From: a virus
IMG/VR virus record: IMGVR_UViG_3300042924_001449
Coordinates: 1-40,238 of that record
Reading direction: 5' to 3' (one strand)
Length of the DNA stretch: 40,238 nucleotides
Positions within the stretch are counted from its first letter, which is position 1. Each line of letters begins with the position of its first letter. The notes under the pieces were generated by a model that saw nothing but the letters and a program-made list of their open reading frames with translations, was not told the DNA's origin and ran no database searches. Shown here piece after piece: positions 1 through 7,553 of this stretch. The position numbers were made by a program, and so were the translations under genes.

Positions 1-277
1 CTTGATCAGCATTACCCATCTGACCAATCTCTGCCATTCGATTGAGTCCCTGCTTAGCTTCATCACGAAGCTTCATCAATCTTTCAAGACCAATATATCT
101 AACAACATCAGCAGGGATAACAAACTCACCTTCGCTGAGCCTCGCAGGAATATCATCTCTCACTTCATTCTGCAAAGAACCCGGAGGTACGTCATTGCCG
201 GACACAGGATCTACTGTGCCACCTTCGTCATTCATGCCACCTTCAGCAAAGAGTTGCTCTGTTTCATTGTTGTACAT
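1..277 (-). CDS. Partial conserved phage protein, probably virion-associated (runs off left edge)
   Basis: The last gene of the leftward late operon that is visible; its 3' end lies outside the window. The 92 visible residues begin MYNNETEQLF and contain the acidic/glycine stretch EGGMNDEGG, then EFVIPADVVRYIGLERLM and NRMAEIGQMGN. From memory, the EFVIPADVV...GL..L pattern is common next to portal genes in marine podoviruses, usually in unnamed proteins. The start at 277 is preceded by AAAGGAT about 8 nt upstream and overlaps the previous gene by 14 nt, so translation is probably coupled. Function unknown; a structural or assembly role is inferred from position only. Confidence 0.75.
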   Translation of the reverse strand, partial: MYNNETEQLFAEGGMNDEGGTVDPVSGNDVPPGSLQNEVRDDIPARLSEGEFVIPADVVRYIGLERLMKLRDEAKQGLNRMAEIGQMGNADQ

Positions 278-476
278 TAACTTCATCCTTTAGATGTTTT
301 AATCTGCGTAAAGCAGCAATGGCTCCTTGAGCCTTTCCAATCTCACGCACATCAATAGCTTGTTCTAAATTTTTATGCTGCTGAGCAATCTCAGCATCTA
401 GCATATCTAAGAACGCTTCCCATGTAGCGTTAGTGTTTACAAAGCCTTTAAGCTTGGGGAGGTACGGCTTGAGCAT
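264..476 (-). CDS. Small conserved phage protein (70 aa)
   Basis: A short helical protein (MLKPYLPKLK...KDEVNVQQ) between the portal gene and the partial gene at the left edge. The reading frame stays open further upstream inside the portal gene. The start at 476 is preferred because AAGGAT lies 9 nt upstream; it gives a 29-nt overlap with the portal 3' end. Charged residues and the AxxALRRLKHLKDEV end suggest a small coiled-coil or helical bundle. No family is recognised. Close packing with the portal suggests a late assembly or structural role. Confidence 0.65.
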   Translation of the reverse strand: MLKPYLPKLKGFVNTNATWEAFLDMLDAEIAQQHKNLEQAIDVREIGKAQGAIAALRRLKHLKDEVNVQQ

Positions 477-2544
477 TGCCAGCAAATCCTTGTTCACCCG
501 GCACTGGTGCAGCACCAACGCCAATATTTCCACCACCACCACCAGTCATATCAGACACTGGGGGTGGACCACCTTCAGGACCACCAACAGGAGGAGCACC
601 CTCTGCAGGAGCAGGTGCTGTAGCCTGTTGCATCAGCAATGCTTGACGCATAGCTTCTTCCATGTTGTTAGTAACCTTGTCTGGATCTAAGTCCATACTC
701 TTAGCAATTTCACGAATGATGTAAGGGAACTTAGCAAATGGCATCAGTGCAGGAGAGCTAGCAATTTGCAAGAACTGCATCAAGCGTTGGCTTCTCACCT
801 CATTAGCCATCAAGCTCTCTGTACCTCTAGCTGTAACTTCCAAGTCTCCTTTGATTGATTTATCAAAGTCAAACTGCATGTTGAAGCTAAAGAAAGCCTT
901 ACCCAATGGAGCTAACAAATAATCATCCACATTCTTGATGATGGTTTTAACACTGCCAGATGCAGCATTCATCAACATAGAAATACCAGAGGCTGTTCTA
1001 CCAACACCACTCACACCAGTTTGTCCATGTGAAAATGATGGCATGCCTGTAGATTCGTCAGCAAGCTGTCGTGCCTTATCAAACAGTTGTAAGTTCTCAG
1101 CAGCTACGTTAGGAAATTTAGTTCCAAACAAGCTTTGACCGGGAGCACCACCCTGTCGTCTAAACACTTTGCCCGGAAATACAGACATGTCCTGTCCGGG
1201 AACAAGGTTGGTTTCATCAACCTCAAACACAAGGTTGCCCGACAACACCGCATTGTCCACTGCCATACGCATAAAACCATTCATGAGGGTCTGGGTGTCG
1301 TCCATGTTTTCAGCGACACCAATGCCAAATAGAGAGTAGGGGTTTAATTCGCAAGGAGCAGCATAGTACGGAATGTTGGCGGGCTTAAACGGATTTAAGA
1401 CTAATCGCATAATTTTACCATTGCAAAACCATACGTTAGCTTGTAGTTCTTTGTAGTCTTCAAGTTCTTGTGGAATAGTAATCTCGTTTTCTTTGAGCAG
1501 GTCAACATCAATATTGCCCCAATATTCCAACACTTCAAATCTATCTATACCAAAGTTGGGAGCATAATCTTTTAAATCATCTTCCCAGTATTTCTTAACA
1601 TAAGAAGAACCTGCTTCAATCACTTCTTCAATAACATTAGCCCTAAACAATGGACGATTCTTCAAAGCTCTAAGCTGTGTCGAGCTAAGCTTGTGACGCT
1701 CAATAATGTATTGAGCTTCTTCCATGTTGGTAGCATCAGGATCAGGATAGAAGTTCCAGATAGAAACATGTGATGTCTCTGGTACTGTCTTCATCTCTGG
1801 TGTATATGTACCTTCTTCATCCCAGTTTGGATATTCCTTGGTCTTAGCAAATGGACCTTTCATGATGCCTGTACCAAACAGAGCCATCTCAAAAGCTGTA
1901 GAGCGAAGATGCTTATTAGCACCACTCTCATCCAACTGGTCATGTATCTTCTTCTCCATCTTCTTAGCTGCAACCATTGCAGGATGGAAGGTGATAGATG
2001 AAGGAGTTACACCCGGACCTTCTTTAAGACCTTTAGTGTCTTTAAGTTGATCTGTCAATGGACCAAGACGATCCATTAAAGTTTTTAATGTAGCACCGGG
2101 TGGTAGATCTTTACCATCACCTTTGTAACCAAACGGAGAAGCCACCTCAACTTCTGCACCCTCTGGTGCTTTGGGATCAATATGTACTGTATCAACTACA
2201 CCTTCTGGCAATACAGTGGGATCAACACTAAGAGGAAACTTATTGTTAGCAAATAACACATCAGTGATTTGACCATATGCTGCAAGCACCTTGGTCTTTG
2301 TCACTTTAATAAATACACGGCTCTTTTCTGTCTCTGTAAATTTAACATCTGGTCCATAAAGACCACGATAGTTTCTATAAGCTCTCAACCAACGCTGTTC
2401 GTCTTGTCTACGACTCTCTTCACTCTTGGTGTATCTTTCATTTAGAAAATTTAAGAGAAGATTTCCCATGAAAGGAGCAGCTTCGTTCTCTTTCTTATCT
2501 TCTAAACTAATAGACTTATCGTCCATAAAATTGTTTTGCGCCAT
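448..2544 (-). CDS. Portal (head-tail connector) protein
   Basis: Forms the dodecameric ring at the capsid vertex through which DNA is packaged and ejected. The 698-residue length fits the large podovirus portals of the HMO-2011/P22-like kind, and the gene sits directly downstream of the large terminase. Visible features: an N-terminal segment with ERWLRAYRNYRGLYG (around 50), a long insertion rich in P and G, then HVSIWNFYPDPDATNMEEAQ (typical portal wing/stem region), an ENMDDTQTLMNGFMRMAVDN helix, and a PGG-rich flexible C-terminus (last ~60 residues). Start ATG at 2544 follows AAAGGG 6 nt upstream; the gene lies 9 nt after the terminase stop. Identification rests on recalled pattern and synteny, not on a search. 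Confidence 0.85.
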   Translation of the reverse strand: MAQNNFMDDKSISLEDKKENEAAPFMGNLLLNFLNERYTKSEESRRQDEQRWLRAYRNYRGLYGPDVKFTETEKSRVFIKVTKTKVLAAYGQITDVLFANNKFPLSVDPTVLPEGVVDTVHIDPKAPEGAEVEVASPFGYKGDGKDLPPGATLKTLMDRLGPLTDQLKDTKGLKEGPGVTPSSITFHPAMVAAKKMEKKIHDQLDESGANKHLRSTAFEMALFGTGIMKGPFAKTKEYPNWDEEGTYTPEMKTVPETSHVSIWNFYPDPDATNMEEAQYIIERHKLSSTQLRALKNRPLFRANVIEEVIEAGSSYVKKYWEDDLKDYAPNFGIDRFEVLEYWGNIDVDLLKENEITIPQELEDYKELQANVWFCNGKIMRLVLNPFKPANIPYYAAPCELNPYSLFGIGVAENMDDTQTLMNGFMRMAVDNAVLSGNLVFEVDETNLVPGQDMSVFPGKVFRRQGGAPGQSLFGTKFPNVAAENLQLFDKARQLADESTGMPSFSHGQTGVSGVGRTASGISMLMNAASGSVKTIIKNVDDYLLAPLGKAFFSFNMQFDFDKSIKGDLEVTARGTESLMANEVRSQRLMQFLQIASSPALMPFAKFPYIIREIAKSMDLDPDKVTNNMEEAMRQALLMQQATAPAPAEGAPPVGGPEGGPPPVSDMTGGGGGNIGVGAAPVPGEQGFAGNAQAVPPQA

Positions 2545-2553
2545 AAATACCCT

Positions 2554-4152
2554 TTAATACCCAAATGTGGGGTCTGCCATCTTCATCCCAGAGCCAGCAG
2601 AATTTAATGGATTGTAATCGAACAAACTACTTCTAGGTCTGCTCATCACACCATAACGAATAGCATCATATAAGTGATCTTCAGCTTTAGTATCAATATC
2701 CTCTGGATTTTTCTTGTCCAAAGGTATGATGGGTAGCTGAGCAATCGTATTTACACAGTTGCTTGTTATAACTAGTCTTGGTTGTTCTGTAAAGGGGTCA
2801 AGCTGTAGTCTTCTATGCAGCTCATTCTTACCAGACACCCTACTTCCAGCACTTCTATCCGCTGGCCTCCACCTACAACCCTCTGCAATCATCTGTTCTG
2901 CCAGTGATGGACCTGTATCACCACGCTTATGCCAGCAACTACTGTCCAATACACCATATCTCATAGGACCATCGTTCTCTTCAGCCCTCATTACTAGGTG
3001 AGCGAGGTCTTTGGCAAGTACTTTGCTAACATATAGCTCACGATATATGACCAACTGTTCACTGGGAGAGACAGCAAACCACACAACAGCACTATAACTA
3101 CCATATCCATAATCACAAGCCCTAAATTTAGTCCAATTACTTGGGATGTGGAACGGTTCCACCACATGAATCTGTCTATTAAACTCAGGAAACGCTGCAC
3201 CTTCAGCAATATCCCAATTACCCTCTAACAATTGCTTCCTTTGATGCTCAGGAAGAGACAACAACATTGTCTCATAGTCACCTGTCTGCATCAAATAGGG
3301 GTTATCCGTCAACATAGCAGGGATAAACCTACGCTTAAACAGTGGCTGCCCCTCTTTACTGTGTCCTTTAGGATACACTAAGGTTTTAGCAGTCTCAATA
3401 TCTGTTGCATCAAACGCTTTTCCTGCTGGAGAAGGATCAATAAACATCTTCTTCACCCAAGCATGACCCGGACCACCCGGATTCGTTGTAGCTCTCATGA
3501 AGATAGGCAGGTCTGCTGCTGCTGTACGCAGACGAGAACGCATATAGTTCCACGGAAATGGCGTATGCCACTGCGTCAACTCATCAAAACCAATCCAGCT
3601 AAACGCCAAACCCTGATATCTCAATACGTCTTCATCTCTATCAAGGTAGGACATCCATAGCCTAGCCCCTGATGGTGCTTCCCACTGCATCTTTCTCTCA
3701 CTCCACTTGATGCCGGGGTAAATCTTTGGGTAAAGCTCTTGGCTTTTCCAGATGAGTTCTCGAAGTTCCTCTGTCGTGTGACGCAGAAGCAACCCAGAAA
3801 ACTGCGGATGCACCATATACCTAAGAGGATCTGCAAGCATGGCATAACTTTTACCACCACCAGCAGCTCCACCATACAACACTTCCCTCTCTGAAGATGC
3901 TAAGAAGAATGTTTGAGGCCCCGGATTGGGCTTAAACAACACTTCTCTTTCATCAGCTATTGGGAGTTGTGTCTCCTCCGAGTTTGCTATCGATATATTG
4001 GGTGAGCTTGCTGTAGCTTTCTGACTCGAAGTATCCGGTTTGGTCTTCTTTGCCGAGCCTCTTTTCGTACCTCTGCGCTTGCTCAAGGGCTTTTTGGAGC
4101 CTTCTGGCAAGGTTGCGGTAAGTAGTGGATTTGTATCCGTGTTTTCGCTCAC
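2554..4152 (-). CDS. terL: Terminase large subunit (packaging ATPase-nuclease)
   Basis: Drives ATP-dependent DNA packaging into the procapsid and cuts the concatemer. The 532 residues show a Walker A motif GGAAGGGKS (94-102), Walker B WIGFDE (186-191), coupling motif ATTNPGG (221-227), and a C-terminal RNase H-like nuclease with acidic residues D347 (CDYGYG), D403 (VLDSS) and D492/D496 (EDHLYDAIRYG). The first ~65 residues are basic and low-complexity and overlap the preceding gene by 200 nt. The start at 4152 is GTG with only a weak SD, so a start nearer residue 65 (GTG/TTG codons around EREVLF) is possible. It is followed by the portal, the usual order. Confidence 0.95.
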   Translation of the reverse strand: MSENTDTNPLLTATLPEGSKKPLSKRRGTKRGSAKKTKPDTSSQKATASSPNISIANSEETQLPIADEREVLFKPNPGPQTFFLASSEREVLYGGAAGGGKSYAMLADPLRYMVHPQFSGLLLRHTTEELRELIWKSQELYPKIYPGIKWSERKMQWEAPSGARLWMSYLDRDEDVLRYQGLAFSWIGFDELTQWHTPFPWNYMRSRLRTAAADLPIFMRATTNPGGPGHAWVKKMFIDPSPAGKAFDATDIETAKTLVYPKGHSKEGQPLFKRRFIPAMLTDNPYLMQTGDYETMLLSLPEHQRKQLLEGNWDIAEGAAFPEFNRQIHVVEPFHIPSNWTKFRACDYGYGSYSAVVWFAVSPSEQLVIYRELYVSKVLAKDLAHLVMRAEENDGPMRYGVLDSSCWHKRGDTGPSLAEQMIAEGCRWRPADRSAGSRVSGKNELHRRLQLDPFTEQPRLVITSNCVNTIAQLPIIPLDKKNPEDIDTKAEDHLYDAIRYGVMSRPRSSLFDYNPLNSAGSGMKMADPTFGY

Positions 4153-4426
4153 TCTTTATTCTCTTTAAAAGTCCAACATGACTAATCTCTCTGCCACTCA
4201 CCTTAGTCAACCAAGCAGCTACCTGCCTAGAAGGATATTGTTTTAAATGCTTCTTAGCTTTTTCTAACGCTTCAAGCTCTGCAGGTATTGGCTGCAAGAG
4301 GTCAGGATCTGTTTCATCTTGTCGGTAACCAAAAGGTATAGTTCTACCAATCTTTGGTATGGGTACATATGTTTCCTTATCTTTAGGCTGTGGAAGTATC
4401 CAAGCCCCTAAGTCTCTCTCACTCAC
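3953..4426 (-). CDS. Conserved terminase-associated protein, possible helix-turn-helix
   Basis: 157 residues between the small- and large-terminase genes. It contains PIPKIGRTIPFGY, an ELEALEKAKKHLKQY helix, and VAAWLTKVSGREISHVGLLKRI, which looks like a DNA-binding helix-turn-helix (about residues 68-92). The tail is basic and Q/Y-rich. From memory, the same protein stands just before terL in many marine podoviruses. The start is GTG at 4426, overlapping the previous stop by 8 nt; the 3' 200 nt are read in a second frame as the start of terL. It may help the terminase recognise DNA; this is inference. Confidence 0.75.
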   Translation of the reverse strand: MSERDLGAWILPQPKDKETYVPIPKIGRTIPFGYRQDETDPDLLQPIPAELEALEKAKKHLKQYPSRQVAAWLTKVSGREISHVGLLKRIKSERKHGYKSTTYRNLARRLQKALEQAQRYEKRLGKEDQTGYFESESYSKLTQYIDSKLGGDTTPNS

Positions 4427-4787
4427 TCTTATCTTTGGCAGGTAAAATCATAATGCCAGATGGAGTTTCAATCTGAACCTTATCTGTTTTTACCAAGCCA
4501 GCCCTGTCTAACAAATCCTTAGCAGCATTGAGCTTCTCTTTCAAGCCTAGCTCTGTAGGATCGGCAATGCCACTAACAACAGCCATAGCTGCTCTAGGAG
4601 CGTTCATAGCGATGTAAAGCTGTGTAGCTTCAATCACTTCTTCCTTCAAGACATCCATGATTGCTTTAGTGTTGTAGCCTTCGCTGTAGCCAGCAAGCTT
4701 CCTTGCTGTTACAGGATTGCCACCAGCTTCAGCAAATAACACCTCAATGAATTTCTTTTGTTGTTCTGTTAGTTCTCTTTTAGCCAT
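4419..4787 (-). CDS. terS: Terminase small subunit-like protein
   Basis: A 122-residue protein that probably recognises the packaging site and hands DNA to TerL. It begins with LTEQQKKFIEVLF, then RKLAGYSEGYNTKAIMDVL, the typical N-terminal helix-turn-helix of small terminases. A helical oligomerisation region (TQLYIAMNAPRAAMAVV) follows, ending in KEKLNAAKDLLDRAGLVK and a short C-terminal tail. This layout and the position two genes before terL support the call. Start ATG at 4787; stop overlaps the next GTG start. Confidence 0.8.
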   Translation of the reverse strand: MAKRELTEQQKKFIEVLFAEAGGNPVTARKLAGYSEGYNTKAIMDVLKEEVIEATQLYIAMNAPRAAMAVVSGIADPTELGLKEKLNAAKDLLDRAGLVKTDKVQIETPSGIMILPAKDKSE

Positions 4788-4796
4788 AATGTTTCC

Positions 4797-5156
4797 TTAT
4801 ACTCTAGTTGCTGGATCAAAATATTCTTCAACAGACACTGTTGCATCCATTGTGCTGCCAGCCTCAGGAGTGATGGATAAATAGTCTCCAGCATTTAGAA
4901 CAAGATAGGCTTGATCAAACTTTAAGAAGTTGTAAGCAGACACTGTGTATCCACCAACTATAGTGTAGTTGAGTCCAGTAGAAGTGTCATGCCAATCTAT
5001 CTGTACTGTCTTATTACCACTTGTCTTGTTACTAACAAATAGCAACTCCACCTTAGAAGTGAAGTTGTTAGGACAAGTATAGATAGTGTTGGCACTACCT
5101 GCTGTCAGGTTTGTACCAACACTTCTAAATCTAGAAGCTCTTGTATTGTCTATCAT
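4797..5156 (-). CDS. Small beta-rich virion-type protein
   Basis: 119 residues with alternating beta strands and no cysteine-rich or enzymatic motif: SANTIYTCPNNFTSKVELLFVS, then KTVQIDWHDT, and YLSITPEAGSTMDATVSVEEYF (quoted in parts). This pattern of a short jelly-roll or Ig-like sandwich is common in head decoration or fibre-associated phage proteins. It lies between the small-protein run and the terminase genes; start ATG at 5156 overlaps the previous stop (ATGA). Structural role inferred, exact role unknown. Confidence 0.65.
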   Translation of the reverse strand: MIDNTRASRFRSVGTNLTAGSANTIYTCPNNFTSKVELLFVSNKTSGNKTVQIDWHDTSTGLNYTIVGGYTVSAYNFLKFDQAYLVLNAGDYLSITPEAGSTMDATVSVEEYFDPATRV

Positions 5157-5332
5157 TTCTTCTTAGGAGACTTAGAAGCAGCTTTAGCTGCTACTTTAGC
5201 TTCAGACAATGCAATGGCAATGGCTTGCTTGGGATTCTTAACAACAGGACCCCCTTTACCACTGTGCAAGCCCTTGTCCTTAAACTCACCCATCACCTTA
5301 GCAACTTTAGCTGTTTGTTTTTTAGTAGCCAT
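5153..5332 (-). CDS. Small lysine-rich protein, DUF6496-like
   Basis: A 59-residue protein: MATKKQTAKVAKVMGEFKDK at the start, then LHSGKGGPVVKNPKQAIAIA, ending in a K/S/A-rich tail. The MGEFK...LHSGK...GPVVK...QAIAIALSEA pattern matches what I recall of DUF6496, a small family found in bacteria and phages with no assigned function. Stop and start are overlapped on both sides (TAATG upstream, ATGA downstream), so it is translated as part of the late operon. It is strongly basic and could bind nucleic acid. Confidence 0.7.
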   Translation of the reverse strand: MATKKQTAKVAKVMGEFKDKGLHSGKGGPVVKNPKQAIAIALSEAKVAAKAASKSPKKK

Positions 5333-5490
5333 TATTTCTTCTTGACTTTCATTGGCTTACCCACACCAATCATGATAGCCACCATAGGCTTACCACCCTT
5401 ACCCTCTTTAGCCATACACTTACCAGCAGCTTTACACTTGGCTGGTGTGGGGCATCCCTCACAAGGTTTAAACGCTTTCTTAGTAGCCAT
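5332..5490 (-). CDS. Small cysteine- and lysine-rich protein (52 aa)
   Basis: Begins MATKKAFKPCEGCPTPAKCK. Four cysteines (C10, C13, C19, C25) are spaced like a small metal-binding knuckle, followed by a G/K/M-rich tail with MVAIMIGVGKP. Two adjacent ATGs (5493 and 5490) are possible; 5490 has the better spacing to AAAGG. It overlaps both neighbours by a few bases. No family recognised. A late, possibly virion-packaged, basic protein is the most that context supports. Confidence 0.6.
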   Translation of the reverse strand: MATKKAFKPCEGCPTPAKCKAAGKCMAKEGKGGKPMVAIMIGVGKPMKVKKK

Positions 5491-5804
5491 CATTTACCTT
5501 TCTTAGCTGTAGCAGCTTTTTTAACAGCACCACCCTTAGCCATAGCTTTGACAGGAGGCTTCATAGCATAACCACCACCCATCATCTTCTTCTCTTTGTT
5601 AGTGGCTGTACGGCTACCTCTTACAGGCATACCACCATACATCATCTTCTTTTCAGGAGTGGCAGGAGCCTTCTTTGTATTTTCAAAAGCCTTACGCTCC
5701 AGCTCATTAGCTCTGTCCAAGTAGGTGTTACGCACCTCCTGAGGAACAGCAGTGTCCTTAGCCTTCTCACGGTACATCTTAACTTTTTCTGCATCGGTAG
5801 CCAT
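5490..5804 (-). CDS. Small basic late protein (104 aa)
   Basis: The N-terminal half is a charged helix (DAEKVKMYREKAKDTAVPQE, then RNTYLDRANELERKAFE). The C-terminal half is low-complexity with two similar blocks, EKKMMYGGMP and EKKMMGGGYAM, ending AKGGAVKKAATAKKGK. Such MYGG/AKGG lysine-rich tails are frequent in small virion-operon proteins of pelagiphage-type genomes. Start ATG at 5804 with AAAGGAG just upstream. Function unknown. Confidence 0.7.
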   Translation of the reverse strand: MATDAEKVKMYREKAKDTAVPQEVRNTYLDRANELERKAFENTKKAPATPEKKMMYGGMPVRGSRTATNKEKKMMGGGYAMKPPVKAMAKGGAVKKAATAKKGK

Positions 5805-5819
5805 AGTTTCTCCTTTTAG

Positions 5820-6089
5820 TTACCACTTAACCTTGTCTGCCCAATATGCAGCAGACATCTTACCCTTGTTAATATTCTCAGCATGTCTAGCTTTGAAGCT
5901 CTTCTGCCTAGCCTTATCCTTAGCTGTGTCTGGACTAGCACCAGCACCACTAACACCCTGCTGTCCAAACCTAATTAGTTTAACTGAGTCACCCTCTTTG
6001 GCTAACACAGCATGACTCTTCGTAGGATGTTTCGGTGTAGCCTTAGGCTTGTTATACCCGCTAAACTCTTCACTGCCTCTTTTAATCAT
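5820..6089 (-). CDS. Conserved small basic phage protein (89 aa)
   Basis: Contains FSGYNKPKATPKHPTKSHAV, then KLIRFGQQGVSGAG and FKARHAENINKGKMSAAYWA. From memory, the RFGQ...G...S...ARKSFKARH...SAAYWA.K.KW pattern is a conserved phage family usually found near terminase or head genes, without a biochemical role. Start ATG at 6089 overlaps the previous stop by 4 nt. Very basic, so nucleic-acid contact is plausible. Confidence 0.75.
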   Translation of the reverse strand: MIKRGSEEFSGYNKPKATPKHPTKSHAVLAKEGDSVKLIRFGQQGVSGAGASPDTAKDKARQKSFKARHAENINKGKMSAAYWADKVKW

Positions 6090-6316
6090 CTAAATTTGCT
6101 CACTTTCTTAGCAATGGCCTTAGGCTGTTTAACAAACTGTTTGCCTTCTTTATTACCACTAGCTTTAGCTTTATTCGTTGCAGCCTTCTCAGCAGGAGAC
6201 AAAGACTTCCAAGCAGCTTCAGGAAGATAACGCTTCTTCCCCTTAGAAGGACCACCATCACTGGTAGTCCATTTCTGCTCTGTCCATTCTTTTAAAGACT
6301 TCTGAGAAGCTTTCAT
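6086..6316 (-). CDS. DUF5872-like small basic protein
   Basis: 76 residues with EWTEQKWTTSDGGPSKGKKR, YLPEAAWKSLSPAEKAATNK and KQFVKQPKAIAKKVSKFR. The W.TSDG.PSKGKKRYLP..AW..LSP.EK..TN motif fits what I recall of DUF5872, a small family in bacteria and phages with no known activity. Start ATG at 6316 overlaps the upstream stop (ATGA). Part of the run of tiny basic proteins that opens the late operon. Confidence 0.75.
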   Translation of the reverse strand: MKASQKSLKEWTEQKWTTSDGGPSKGKKRYLPEAAWKSLSPAEKAATNKAKASGNKEGKQFVKQPKAIAKKVSKFR

Positions 6317-6492
6317 TTATAACCACCACCCTTAGCTTTATACAGCTTAGCAACAAGCTGAGCCTTCCTAGCAGACCATTCACCAGCATCACCACCTTTA
6401 GTTCCAGCTTTAACACTAGCCACTAACGCCTTACGCATTGTAGGCTTAGTGTAGTTGCCAGCAGCATTAACAGTGCTTTTCTTTGTTGCCAT
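6313..6492 (-). CDS. Small conserved basic phage protein (59 aa)
   Basis: Begins MATKKSTVNAAGNYTKPTMR and ends KAQLVAKLYKAKGGGYK. The NAAGNYTKP...R..L...KAG.KGG..G.WSARKAQ..AK.YKAKGGGYK pattern is one I recall from many marine phage genomes, unnamed. Start ATG at 6492 follows GAAACAAC; it overlaps the upstream gene by 26 nt and the next by 4 nt. Function unknown. Confidence 0.7.
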   Translation of the reverse strand: MATKKSTVNAAGNYTKPTMRKALVASVKAGTKGGDAGEWSARKAQLVAKLYKAKGGGYK

Positions 6493-6748
6493 GTTGTTTC
6501 TTCCTTGGTAGGTGTCTATGCTCTTTCCATCCCTCAGCTCTCATAGCTTCTTCAACTCTGTCTAATGGAAATACATATCCTGTATGTTTCTCCAAGGATG
6601 CCCTAACATAATAAACATCACTGTGAAACAAATGCATCTTGTCTACATAGCCCCTGTGTAATGCTAATGAAGCCTGTGTAAATACACTGTAGGGATATGT
6701 GTTTGTTAAGCCTCTGTCTTCTAGCTCTTGTCTGGTGTATAAGTTCAT
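6467..6748 (-). CDS. Hypothetical protein, first gene of the late leftward run
   Basis: 93 residues, mixed composition (MNLYTRQELEDRGL, SVFTQASLALHRGYV, VFPLDRVEEAMRAEGWKEHR). It is unlike its lysine-rich neighbours but shows normal coding composition. There is no clear SD before the ATG at 6748. It overlaps the next gene by 26 nt, which supports it being translated. No family recognised; as promoter-proximal gene it marks the left border of the central control region. Confidence 0.55.
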   Translation of the reverse strand: MNLYTRQELEDRGLTNTYPYSVFTQASLALHRGYVDKMHLFHSDVYYVRASLEKHTGYVFPLDRVEEAMRAEGWKEHRHLPRKKQHGNKEKHC

Positions 6749-7002
6749 AATGCTTCATGCTAACACACTTTGTAACAATAACACAAGCATAGCCTAGCTA
6801 AGGTGGTATGGTAGCATTTATTGCTACACATAACAACCTATCCCAATGTATGTCTATAGTGTTGACGGTGGAAGTCCTGTGAAGAAACAACTACCATTAC
6901 TTGTAGAACTATCTGTACATATCACATAGTGAAATACAGCTACCTACCACTAATATCTAGAACATACACCTAGAAAGCCCATAAGGGATGTGTTCATCTA
7001 TG

Positions 7003-7037
7003 GCTGTTGTTAGCCCACCCTTTTAGCAACAGCTTTT
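7003..7037 (+). terminator. Weak hairpin with short T run
   Basis: GCTGTTG (7003-7009) pairs with CAACAGC (7027-7033), with a 17-nt loop, followed by TTTT. The stem is short and the loop large, so termination of plus-strand transcripts is only possible. It could instead shape the leader of the leftward late transcript. Confidence 0.3.
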
Positions 7038-7258
7038 AACAAGTACCCACATCAAGTCTAGTCTGGTCAGTGTAAGGTGTTACCACTGCCAGTATTCAGA
7101 GCAAGAACAACACAGTGGCCCCTATGTCGTTCCCTCCGAGTCTTTTCTCTTCAGCAGCCGATTGCAAGCTCATTTCTTTACCCGTAGCCGGAAGGTAGCC
7201 TATACTTTTTCTTCGTATCGCCTGTATGTCAAATGCATACATGGTGCAGGTAGTGGTA

Positions 7259-7286
7259 GTTTTACACATATTGAAATCAATGTCAA
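7259..7286 (-). promoter_or_regulatory. Candidate sigma70 promoter for the leftward late genes
   Basis: On the minus strand TTGACA (7281-7286) is a perfect -35, followed after 16 nt by TAAAAC (7259-7264), a 4/6 match to the -10. It would give a leader of roughly 500 nt before the first late gene at 6748. The -10 is mediocre, so this is a candidate that may need an activator. Confidence 0.35.
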
Positions 7287-7351
7287 GCTTTTCTTATGGA
7301 AAGAATGAAATATGTTGTACCTCCCTAGCCTCTGGTCCATATGGGGGTATT

Positions 7352-7392
7352 GTTTCCGGCAGTGGATCTGCTTTGTTGTTTATGCCGGAAAC
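7352..7392. repeat. Perfect 10-bp inverted repeat with 21-nt spacer
   Basis: GTTTCCGGCA (7352-7361) and TGCCGGAAAC (7383-7392) are exact reverse complements. There is no T run after either arm, so it is not a terminator. Centre-to-centre distance is about three helical turns (31 bp), compatible with a dimeric regulator or a cruciform. Confidence 0.6.
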
Positions 7393-7405
7393 CTATAGGT
7401 TGCTG

Positions 7406-7436
7406 TTTAAGTATCTAATCTGAACTTTTAAGTATC
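7406..7436. repeat. 10-bp direct repeat TTTAAGTATC, two copies 21 bp apart
   Basis: Copies at 7406-7415 and 7427-7436. The 21-bp period is two helical turns, as for sites bound side by side on one DNA face. No known consensus recognised. Confidence 0.4.
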
Positions 7437-7487
7437 AAGTGCATGAAACTTTAATGAGAATAGTTATCATCTATGTAGCCATCTAGC

Positions 7488-7553
7488 GCTAGCGTGTACA
7501 CATCTATTTTGTTTAACATACTAAACATTTCCTATGCTAGGGTGTACACATCT
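7488..7553. repeat. 18-bp direct repeat with GTGTACAC palindromic core
   Basis: GCTAGCGTGTACACATCT (7488-7505) and GCTAGGGTGTACACATCT (7536-7553) differ at one base and are 48 bp apart. Each contains the 8-bp palindrome GTGTACAC. This looks like a paired protein-binding site (operator or replication-initiator site) in the divergent control region. Confidence 0.55.

Noticed and set aside
7226-7423. 65-codon open frame on the plus strand in the central region (starts MSNAYMVQVV)
   Set aside because: No Shine-Dalgarno, overlaps a candidate leftward promoter and an inverted repeat, and does not look like a coding protein.
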